64,000 nt of DNA from Chaenocephalus aceratus. Its lineage: Eukaryota > Chordata > Actinopteri > Perciformes > Channichthyidae. Below the pieces are notes generated by a model that did no database searches, was not told where the DNA came from, and worked only from the letters and a program-made list of their open reading frames with translations. Made by a program: the position numbers and the translations under genes. The stretch spans positions 20,400,941-20,464,940 of the forward strand of contig CM043798.1 in NCBI GenBank assembly GCA_023974075.1, in the 5' to 3' direction. This document shows positions 43,135-50,935 of the stretch, one piece after another. Numbering within the stretch: the stretch's first letter is position 1; each line of letters begins with the position of its first letter.

Positions 43135-43323
43135 GTTCTCATTCATAACACTCCGTTCGATGTCTCACTATGGGATGCCTCATGGCGGAGCAAACAGAAG
43201 CATCAATCTCATTACGCCAATCCTGATTGGCTGGTGATCTTGACGTCAGCGTCAGGGAATCCACCCCCTATAAGTAGCTTGCGCTATGTCGCATGCGTCA
43301 TTCAAACACCTCTTCTCGCTTCA
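43135..43323 (+). repeat. DIRS left terminus and inverted repeat
   Basis: The first 24 nt are unique to this end; from 43159 the sequence matches the right terminus in inverse orientation. Promoter-like motifs sit in the shared part: the inverted CCAAT pair CCAATCCTGATTGG (43217-43230), a CRE TGACGTCA (43241-43248) and CCTATAAGTAG (43267-43277, TATA-like). These suggest the element's own pol II promoter lies in the terminus. Confidence 0.88.
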
Positions 43324-43641
43324 GAGCACATCTCGAGGGTAGCCGGGCTAGCTTAACAGTCCACAGACTGAACCCAAAGCTAACTTTCGGTCGACGGGCG
43401 CTCGCCGGCTACTCTTCTGCTTCGCAAGAAGACTGTTAATGCTAACACACCAGTTAGTATTATAATCGACCCCGCCGTTTCTTTCCTCAGAAATTAAGGT
43501 ACGGTTTGATTTTTTCAAGCTAACAAACCAACCCAGTCTCACGGCATTTCGTGTTCACCAACACGATTTGCCCCTTTTTTTCGTGTTGCACAGCACGATT
43601 TTAAAAGCAATGTATTTCTACTGCCTGCAGCACGTCTTTTT

Positions 43642-44866
43642 CTCCGGTCGGGTCGTGGGAGACCGGAAGCTGTGTGGTTCATAAAAACATGTTCTTACTC
43701 AATATCAAGCCACACTTATTGCTTTTATTTTAAATCGTATAATTTCGGACTTTTGTTGCCGTCTGTGAGGAAAATAAATGGGGCTCAGAGCCTCAGGATA
43801 CTGAAATCTGTATTTTTAAATATTTTTGCCTTCTAATTTGTTATTCTTTTCAAAATAACACACTGTTATTTGCTCACCAATAACACACAATTATCCTTGC
43901 TTTTATTTATTGGTTTAATTCCATAATCTCGGGCTTTTTTGGTGTCCGTCAGGAACTGAATTTCAAAATAAAAATAACCGGAAACAGACGTAGGCCTATA
44001 AGGGACATTTCGAGCATCATTGCGATTGTCAACATTTCTGAGTTTAGGATGGCCGAAGACACTACACTACCCATAATCCCCAGCTATCGTTTAGGACTAC
44101 AGTCCCCGTAAGGTTACGCAGAGCGTCAAACAGCTGTGTGAAATGGAACGAAACCACGCCAGACTATCCAAAGCTGGAATCGAACACCCCCCCAGAACTA
44201 CACATGCTGTCTATTGTGTTTCGCAAAATGTTCTATGGGACGTCTCTACTGAACCTTTTCGTTTTTCCCACAATTAGAAGTTGCCAGTATTAAACACATT
44301 GGTGTTATCAAATGTAAAACATATAATTAATAAATGGGTGAAAATCGCTTGTGTCCATAATGCGCAGCATTAATATAGCATTAATATATACCCACATGAC
44401 AGCTCATTGCTACTTTGTAATTCTACTCCACTTCATTTCAGAGGTTAACCTGGTATTTTTACTCCACTGCATTTATTTGGGTAATCGCTCGAAATGCCTA
44501 TCTGTTTCCGGTTATATTTATTTTGAAATTCAGTTCATGACGGACGCCAAAAAAAAGCCCGAGATTAGCGAATTAAACAAAACTCAACGCAAGGATAATT
44601 GTGTGTATTGTTGGTAAAAACAGTGGGTTTATTTTGAAAAAATAACCAAATTAGAAGGGAAAAAAAGATTTAAAAAAATACAGATTCCCCCCCCCCCCCC
44701 CCCCCCCAGTCTCCTGAGGCTCGAGCCCCATTTATTTTCCTCACGACGGCAACAAAAGTCCGAAAAATATACGATTTAAAATAAAGCATAACTGTGCTTG
44801 TGCTATTGAGTACGAAACATTTTTTATGAACCACACCGTTCCGGTCTTCCTTCGACCCGACGGAGG
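43642..44866. mobile_element. Fold-back element nested in the DIRS 5' region
   Basis: The left arm (43642-44015) and right arm (44487-44866) are imperfect inverted repeats of about 375 bp. Both contain GTGTGGTTCATAAAAA, AAAATAAATGGGGCTC and GGTTATATTTATTTTG-like segments, on opposite strands. The right arm has a run of 17 or more C where the left has none. The loop (44016-44486) has relatives at 54.9-55.3 and 61.66-61.72 kb, so the unit is dispersed. No coding frame of note. It seems to replace the gag N-terminus of the host DIRS. Precise ends and target duplication were not resolved. Confidence 0.72.
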
Positions 44867-44877
44867 AAAGGAGGGGA

Positions 44878-45647
44878 TTGGAAAGAAAAACAATCAACAA
44901 GGCCCCAATCCAGGGTGCCTCCTCCCAAGACTGTGACGGTATGGAGAGGCTCGGCCTGCTCCGCATACCGCCTATGGATCCGCTGGTGGCAGCCCACCTC
45001 CTACCGAGGCTGGTCCCGTCACCAAGCAGGAACCCCACGCTGCCAGCGAAGGCGGACCGATTCCAGTCGACCATGACTGAACGGTCCTACAGAGCCGCAG
45101 CATTGTCCGCCAGGGCTTTGAACGTTTCCTCGCTGCTAACCGCATACCAAGCGGAGCTCTGCGAGGATCTGTCAAGCAATCCTGGACCGGCCGTTCTGGA
45201 AGAAATGGCCGCAATCACAGACATTTGTCTCCGTGTTCATGGGGGATCATGGTGGTGCAGGAAAGAGCTAGATGGCTCAACCTCACCAACCTCCCAGACC
45301 GGGAAAAGGAGGACGTGCTAGACATGCCCATCGTTCCCGAGTGGATTTTCGGCTCCGCTCTCGCCTCCATGCAGAGGAGATGCGAGTCGAAAAAGAAGGA
45401 GGACGAGGCCCTCCACCTCTGTCTCCCTCGAAGGGTCCAGCCGCGGCAGTCCTTCGCCCAAGCTGCCTTGAACCCTGCTCTGTTCAAAGTACCGAAACAG
45501 CAGAGGTCGCAGCCCGCCCCGAGTCCCCAGCCCAGGCAGGAGACGAGGGCGAGTTGGCCTAGAAAATCTCTGGTTCCGGCTGCAGCCCAGGCGCAGCCAA
45601 CCCAGAATTTCGGCCAGCAGTCGAGGAAGAAGAAGCGGGCGGCCTGA
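44878..45647 (+). pseudogene. DIRS gag-like ORF, 5'-truncated and frameshifted
   Basis: The first frame (44878-about 45237) contains IPPMDPLVAAHLLPR, LPAKADRFQSTMTERSYRAA and ALNVSSLLTAYQAEL, then ICLRVHG. The second frame (from about 45240 to the stop at 45645-45647) continues with MVVQERARWLNLTNLPDREK and KKKEDEALHLCLPRR, then a basic proline/glutamine-rich tail. These are typical of the gag-like protein of vertebrate DIRS elements, so one frameshift near 45236 splits a single ORF. No ATG opens the first frame (it begins at TTG), and the N-terminal part is missing, apparently through the fold-back insertion. A particle-forming role is inferred from position only. Confidence 0.75.
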
Positions 45648-45668
45648 CAGCCCCCCCTTCTCCCCTCT

Positions 45669-47989
45669 GTGACAGAGCTGGAAGTCCACGGTTCCCCAGC
45701 TCTAGATGTGTTCCCGCTGCCTCGAGAGATGCCTCAACACCATCCTCAAGTCTGCAAGAACACATGTCACAATATTGTTGTTGTTTCTCACATAAACCAT
45801 TTTCCGCTGATGCATCCAGGCTTCAGGCCAGGGGCGCAGCTCAAAGAAATGAAAAGAAAAACAATAAAAACAATAAACAGTCCGTCAACTGTTCCCCTTC
45901 TGAGAGCAGCTACGGCCTCTCTCAAAAGGCGGATAATAGACGGGGCTGTGAAGGCACCACCGTCACGCGCATGCGCAGTGCCGGCTGGGGTTGTGAAGGC
46001 ACCACGGTCACGCGCATGCGCAGTGTCGGTGGGGATTGTCGAAATGGGGTACCGCCGTGTTCAGACACTAGAGGGCCCCATAACACAACAAATAGAGACT
46101 CAGAGGGTAAGAGACGTGACATCTCCGCTGGTTCTAAGGAGCATACAGTGGAAGATGCTCACAACATCTGCTTGGGTTTTCAAGACAGTAACACGGGGCT
46201 ACAGACTCCAATTCGCTGTCACACCCCCTCGCTTCTCGGGCATTCTGTATTCACAAGCCCGAGGAGAGTCAGCCCATATTCTAGAGAGAGAGATCCTCTC
46301 ACTTCTAGAAAAAAGGGCTATATCTATTGTACCCACCGAGCAGAGTCAGAGCGACTTTTATTCCAAGTATTTCCTCGTTCCCAAACGGGGAGGGAACGGG
46401 ATTCGGCCAATACTAGATCTGAGGGTTCTGAACACATATCTAAAAAGATACAAATTCAGAATGCTCACTCACACATCTCTGCTGCGTCTCGTGCGAAAAA
46501 ATGACTGGTTTACATCAGTCGACCTGAAAGATGCGTATTTCCACATCCCAGCATATTACCCACACAGGAAATATCTGAGGTTTGCATTTCAGGGGATCTG
46601 TTACGAATACAGAGTACTTCCCTTCGGTCTGTCTCTCAGTCCAAGAGTGTTTGTACGATGTACGGAAGCCGCAATAGCCCCGTTAAGACAACAGGGTATT
46701 CGCCTGGCAACCTACCTGGACGACTGGCTGCTTCTCGCACAGTCGGAGCAGGAGGCTATTACGCAGACAAATGTCCTCGTAAAGCACCTGCTCAACCTGG
46801 GTTTCATAATAAACACAGAAAAGAGCATGTTGTGCCCAGCACAGACTGTACTCTTCCTGGGTTTACACCTGAACTCAGTGCCCTTTACAGCCTGCCTGTC
46901 AGCGGAAAGAGTGAAAGCTTTCAGAGCTTTTCTCGCTCATTTCCAGCTGCGCAAACATGTTCTCTTCAGATCATGCTTGCGGTTACTGGGGGTTATGGCG
47001 TCAGCCATCCTGGTCGTACGACTGGGACGCTTACACATGAGGGAGTTTCAGCGCTGGGTAGCCGCTTTAAAACTAAACGCGCGGAGAGTAATGGTTACTG
47101 CGAAATGCGTAATGGCACTGCGCCACTGGCTGCACCCGACTTTTCTAGTACTGGGCGTGCCTATGGGTGCTGTCCTTTCACGGAAGGTGGTCACCACGGA
47201 CGCATGTCTGACAGGCTGGGGAGGTATTTACGAAGGTCGTCCGGTGAGGGGTCTCTGGAGTAGAGACCTCCAGCGGGCGCACATCAATTACCTGGAGCTT
47301 TTAGCGGTGTTCCTCACCCTGAAACGCTTTCTGCCTTTTCTCAGAGGACATCATGTCCTTGTGAGGACAGACAATACGACCACACTATCGTATATAAACC
47401 GCTAAGGGGATTTGCGTTCTCTCCAGTTACACATGCTGGCACGCAAACTGATCTTATGGAGCGGCAGACGTCTCCTCTCTCTGAGAGCGACGCACGTCCC
47501 AGGAGTGATGAACCTCGGGGCAGATCTGCTGTCCAGAGGTGCACCACTATATGCAGACTGGACTCTACATCCAAAGATTGTGAGTCAGCTGTGGGTGCGT
47601 TACGGAAGAGCCGCGGTAGATCTGTTTTGTTCGCATCGAAAGAAAATGCTCAATGTCAGCTGTACTTTTCAATGCGCGATTTAAACGCTCCGTTAGGCGT
47701 GGACGCGCTCGCGCACGTTTGGCCTCTGGGCCTTCTGTACGCGTTCCCACCCCTGGCTCTGATACCCCCAACTCTGGCCAGAGTGAGGGAACAATGCCAC
47801 ACACTTATCCTGATAGCTCCGCACTGGCCCGCAATGTACTGGCTGGCGGAGATATATCAGCTGCTGTGCGGGCAGCCATGGCAGCTCCCACTACGCAGGG
47901 ACATACTGTCTCAGGCAGGGGGGGCGATCTTTCACCCACACCCAGAGCACTTGGCACTATGGGCCTGGCCCGTGAGTGGTACAATCTGA
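45669..47989 (+). pseudogene. DIRS reverse transcriptase-RNase H ORF, broken
   Basis: The first frame opens at a GTG and is read to 47405. RT motifs in order: FLVPKRGGNGIRPILDLRVL, WFTSVDLKDAYFHIP (first catalytic Asp), YRVLPFGLSLSPRVF and YLDDWLLLA (46713; residues 349-352, catalytic pair present). RNase H motifs follow: TTDACLTGWGG, INYLELLAV and VRTDNTTT. A TAA at 47403-47405 interrupts where the family has a Gln (INR*GDLRS), consistent with a C to T change. The frame resumes with VPGVMNLGADLLSRG. About 5 extra bases near 47621-47632 (TCTGTTTTGTTCG) shift it between VDLF and ASKENAQ, and it ends at 47989. The C-terminal part is often called a methyltransferase-like domain in DIRS elements. 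A 45-bp tandem duplication lies at about 45944-46033. Cannot make full-length protein as it stands. Confidence 0.9.
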
Positions 47990-48012
47990 ATACAGTGTGA
48001 CTTCCTCAGAAG

Positions 48013-49017
48013 GTGATAAACACTATTCAGAGTGCGAGAGCTTCCTCCACCAGGTCCCTCTATGACTGTAAGTGGAGGGTGTTTGAGGAGTGGTGCCTTC
48101 AAAAAGGACACATCTCTTTTCAATATCCTGTCGGGGTGATTTTATCATTTCTACAGGACTTGATCGATAAACACAGAGCTTTCTCTACGATCAAAGTTTA
48201 CCTGGCTGTTATTGCTGCATGCCATGTGGGCTTTGAGGGAAAGACGGCTAGCCAACATCCTTTGGTCTGCCGTTTTATGAAAGGGGCTCGCAGGCTCCTC
48301 CCTGTTTCCAGGTCACTGGTGCCCTTATGGGACTTGGCCGTGGTGTTAAATAGGCTCACTCTAACCCCATTTGAACCCCTTGAAGAAGCTGACATGAAGC
48401 ACTTGTCACTCAAGACAGTGTTGTTACTGGCCCTGGCATCCGCCAAGCGAGTCAGTGACATTCATGCGCTATCTGTACATCCTTCATGCACTCAGTTCGA
48501 CCCAGGGCAAACAAGAGTGTTGTTGAAGCCCAACCCTGCCTTTATACCTAAGGTGGTTGGTTCATGTACCCCAATTGACATTGAGGCATTTCCTCCGCCG
48601 CTGTGTTCCCCCGGGGAACAGCAGCCGGATTTGCTGTGTCCAGTCTGTGCTTTACGCACCTATATGGACAGATCAAAAGAGTTTCGTCATAATGACCAAC
48701 TCTTTGTGTCCTGGGCTAACCCACAGAAGGGCAAGCCCGTTACTAAGCAACGGCTCTCCCACTGGATTGTGGAGGCAATTGTTTTGGCCTATACGAGTCA
48801 GGATTTGCAGGCACCTTCGGGTCTGCGTGCTCATTCGACTCGTGGTCTGGCTACATCCTGGGCCTTGTTCAAGGGTGTTTCCATCCAAGACATCTGTGCA
48901 GCGGCAAGCTGGTCCTCAACGCTCACTTTTGTCCGCTTTTACAGGCTACACGTCTCTGCTCCTAGTGTGGCCCGAGCAGTGCTGGGCACCTTGTTGAGTC
49001 AGAGCTTTACCTGTTAA
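48013..49017 (+). CDS. DIRS tyrosine recombinase (open frame, 334 codons)
   Basis: The C-terminal catalytic domain shows Arg146 (SAKRVSDIHAL), His274 and Arg277 (LRAHSTRGLA), Trp300 (AAASWSS) and the nucleophile Tyr310 (VRFYRLH), the full tyrosine-recombinase set. The N-terminal core-binding part holds SARASSTRSLYDCKWRVFEE. The enzyme would insert the element's circular DNA at a short matching site, here GTT. No stop interrupts the domain. However, the frame is limited upstream by a TGA at 47998-48000, the listed start is GTG, and the first in-frame Met is residue 89, so translation would need readthrough, frameshifting from the RT ORF or a non-AUG start, or this copy has lost its start. RT and gag are dead, so any activity would act in trans. 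Confidence 0.88.
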   Translation: MINTIQSARASSTRSLYDCKWRVFEEWCLQKGHISFQYPVGVILSFLQDLIDKHRAFSTIKVYLAVIAACHVGFEGKTASQHPLVCRFMKGARRLLPVSRSLVPLWDLAVVLNRLTLTPFEPLEEADMKHLSLKTVLLLALASAKRVSDIHALSVHPSCTQFDPGQTRVLLKPNPAFIPKVVGSCTPIDIEAFPPPLCSPGEQQPDLLCPVCALRTYMDRSKEFRHNDQLFVSWANPQKGKPVTKQRLSHWIVEAIVLAYTSQDLQAPSGLRAHSTRGLATSWALFKGVSIQDICAAASWSSTLTFVRFYRLHVSAPSVARAVLGTLLSQSFTC

Positions 49018-49079
49018 GTTCTGGTTGGTTTGGTGAATTTCAAGATAAGCTCGTCTGGCAATACGGGAGCTACAATATC

Positions 49080-49165
49080 CCATAGTGAGACATCGAACGG
49101 AGTGTTATGAATGAGAACTATAGGTTACTTACGTAACCCCAGTTTTCAGAGTAACATGTAGTGAG
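49080..49165. repeat. DIRS internal complementary region (circle-junction copy)
   Basis: GAACGGAGTGTTATGAATGA followed by GAAC is the reverse complement of the left terminus (43135 on). TATAGGTTACTTACGTAACC then continues as the reverse complement of the right terminus (ending 49417). Joined, it is a copy of right end-GTT-left end. In DIRS models this region templates circularisation. Confidence 0.92.
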
Positions 49166-49189
49166 ATGTCTCACCAGACGGCCCTCCTT

Positions 49190-49417
49190 GCTATGGTGAA
49201 GCGAGAAGAGGTGCTTATTTTGAATGACGCATGCGACGTAGCGCAAGCTACTTATAGGGGGTGGATTCCCTGATGCTGACGTCAAGATCACCAGCCAATC
49301 AGGATTGGCGTAATGAGATTGATGCTTCCGTTTTCTCCGCGATGTGGCGCATCCCATAGTGAGACATCTCACTACATGTTACTCTGATAACTGGGGTTAC
49401 GTAAGTAACCTATAGTT
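49190..49417 (-). repeat. DIRS right terminus and inverted repeat
   Basis: Inverse of the left terminus over about 165 bp (differences include CGTAGCGC against CATAGCGC and a TTTTCTCC/TTTGCTCC change). The last 45-50 bp (TAGTGAGATG to TATAGTT, inverse of the complementary region) are unique to this end. The CCAAT pair, CRE and TATA-like motifs are also present here. Confidence 0.88.
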
Positions 49418-50659
49418 TGTACCAGTGCAGTGATCTGCGCATTGATAAAGATGTCCAGTTGACTAAAGCGTATAGCGTGCAATGGTGTGTGAGGGGTTTA
49501 CAGTTGGTTATGAACCTCAGAGCCCCATGGTAAACAGCGTCCAGCAGATGAAGGGAGTGAGCTGAGGCGTTCATGTACACAAAAACCCGTAGTCCAAGAG
49601 CGGCAAAAATGTGGCAGCTACAAGCCGTTTCCTCGCACTTGTGGAGAAGCAGGCCTTATTTCTAAAAAATAATCCCAGTTTTAATTTCAATTTCCTTAAG
49701 AGATTGTCAATATGTGGTTTGAAGCAGAGATTTTCATCTATGGTGATACCTAAGTATCTGTAGGTGTTAACAGCTTCAATGGGGTTATGCTGTGCAGACA
49801 TGATGCAGGGAAGAACAGTTGGTAACTTTTTCTTATTGGAAAACAACATGACTTTTGTCTTATCTGAATTGAACACCAACCTAAGGTGGAACAGATGTGA
49901 CTGAAAAGTGTCAAAAGCAGACTGCAGACGTTCAAATGCAAGGGCAACAGTGCTAGCACAACAGTACACAACAGTATAATCTGCATATAGATGTACAGAG
50001 GCATCAATACTTTGACCCACATCATTTATATAAATAGTAAAAAGGGTCGGTCCCAAGACCGAACCTTGAGGAACGCCTCTGGGCACATTAAAAAAGCTTG
50101 AGGAGAGACCGCTGAATTTTACACATTGCTTGCGATTTGAAAGATACCAACCAACAGCTTGGTCAGACAGGCCTATATGAGATAACTTCTGGCACAGAAT
50201 GCCATGGTCCACAGTATCAAATGCCTTGGATAAGTCTATAAAAAGGGCAGCACAGTAGCTCTTTGCGTCCAAGCCTTCAACAATGTCATTCACTACTTTC
50301 AAAGCAGCCGTTACTGTGCTGTGCTGATTCCTAAAGCCTGACTGGTGAGGAGATAGAATGTTGTTCAAGCTTAAATATTCTTTTATTTGATCATTCACCA
50401 GCCTTTCAAGTACTTTAACTAAAATAGAGAGCTTGGAAATTGGTCTGTAATTATTCATCACCATGGGATCACCACCTTTTAATAAGGGGAGAACATTTGC
50501 AGTTTTCCAAACATCTGGAATGACATTGCTTGTTATCGAAAGATTAAAAACATGACAAAGTGGTTTGGCTATAATATCTGCAGCTGGCCGTAAGACATAA
50601 GGGGGGAGATCGTCCGGGCCTGCTGATTTGTTGGGGTCTAGGCCAAGTCTCAGAAACAA
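49418..50659 (-). pseudogene. LINE reverse transcriptase with catalytic YADD changed to YADY
   Basis: Minus-strand frame with RT motifs in order: LDPNKSAGPDDLPPYVL, YRPISKLSILVKVLERLV, SPHQSGFRNQHST, ALFIDLSKAFDTVDH (catalytic Asp), RGVPQGSVLGPTLFTIYIND, then LYADYTVVY where the family has YADDT. The changed codon is TAT at 49976-49978. A second break follows: at about 49580 DYG shifts frame and the expected YMNASAHSLHLLDAVYHGAL continues in another frame to WYK at 49418, where the DIRS element cuts in. L2/Rex1-like clade. The upstream junction at about 50650 fuses directly to an endonuclease stump. Confidence 0.9.
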
Positions 50660-50933
50660 TAATTAGATCAGCTCCAGTTGACTCTGACCAAATTCGCAAC
50701 ATATCCATTTTGGGAAGCAGGCTGCGAGCATTTACATGGATGATGTGTAACCCAGACAAGTTCTTAAAGTCCGTCGGGGTATTACATGCCATTAAAGGAC
50801 CAGGATTAGGCTGAATACCAGACAGAAGTAGAAGCAACATGATTAAGCACTTCTGCTTGAATTTCTTTATAGTCGGGAGACTAGAAGAGTTAGAAGAAGA
50901 ATACTGGCAAAGGGCATCTGTAGGATTTCCCAC
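50544..50933 (-). pseudogene. LINE ORF2 N-terminus with 2A-like motif and truncated endonuclease
   Basis: The frame reads LLLLLSGIQPNPGP, resembling the 2A-like ribosome-skipping motifs (consensus ending DxExNPGP) known at the N-terminus of several LINE proteins, but without the Asp. It is followed by GLHIIHVNARSLLPKMDML and ADLIIVSETW, the start of the AP-type endonuclease. After SETW the sequence runs out of frame into the RT start, so most of the endonuclease is deleted. From about 50650 this frame is a shadow of the RT frame. Confidence 0.75.
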
Positions 50934-50935
50934 TG

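Larger units (their letters stand above)
43135..49417 (+). mobile_element. DIRS-type tyrosine-recombinase retrotransposon, 6.28 kb
   Basis: The ends are GTTCTCATTC (left) and AACCTATAGTT (right), each carrying a GTT. A segment of about 165 bp inside the left end (43159-43323) recurs inverted inside the right end (about 49205-49375). At about 49085-49165 lies an internal complementary region: the complement of the left terminus directly followed by the complement of the right terminus, with one GTT at the join. This architecture is diagnostic of DIRS elements, which replicate through a closed circle. The gene order is gag-like, RT-RNase H, tyrosine recombinase. Gag and RT are broken; the recombinase frame is open. 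The 5' region is invaded by a fold-back element (about 43642-44866). Confidence 0.95.
42657..50935 (-). mobile_element. L2/Rex1-like LINE, split by a DIRS element
   Basis: The poly(A) tail is the T-run at about 42658-42672. Upstream on the minus strand come a 3' UTR with a terminal segment typical of fish LINEs (CAGGTCTCTCTTGAAAATGA), the RT C-terminus (42900-43134), the DIRS insertion (43135-49417), the rest of the RT (49418-50659) and a short N-terminal ORF part (to about 50933). Removing the insertion with one GTT retained joins the two sides in frame as WYK-L-IYTPMLGLLP, which fits the family. The 5' limit is not defined. The element is dead: catalytic mutation, frameshift and endonuclease deletion. 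Confidence 0.87.

Noticed and set aside
45130..45195. SSNPGP in the gag-like frame as a possible 2A peptide
   Set aside because: It lacks the DxE context, and the upstream residues do not resemble 2A sequences; probably coincidence.
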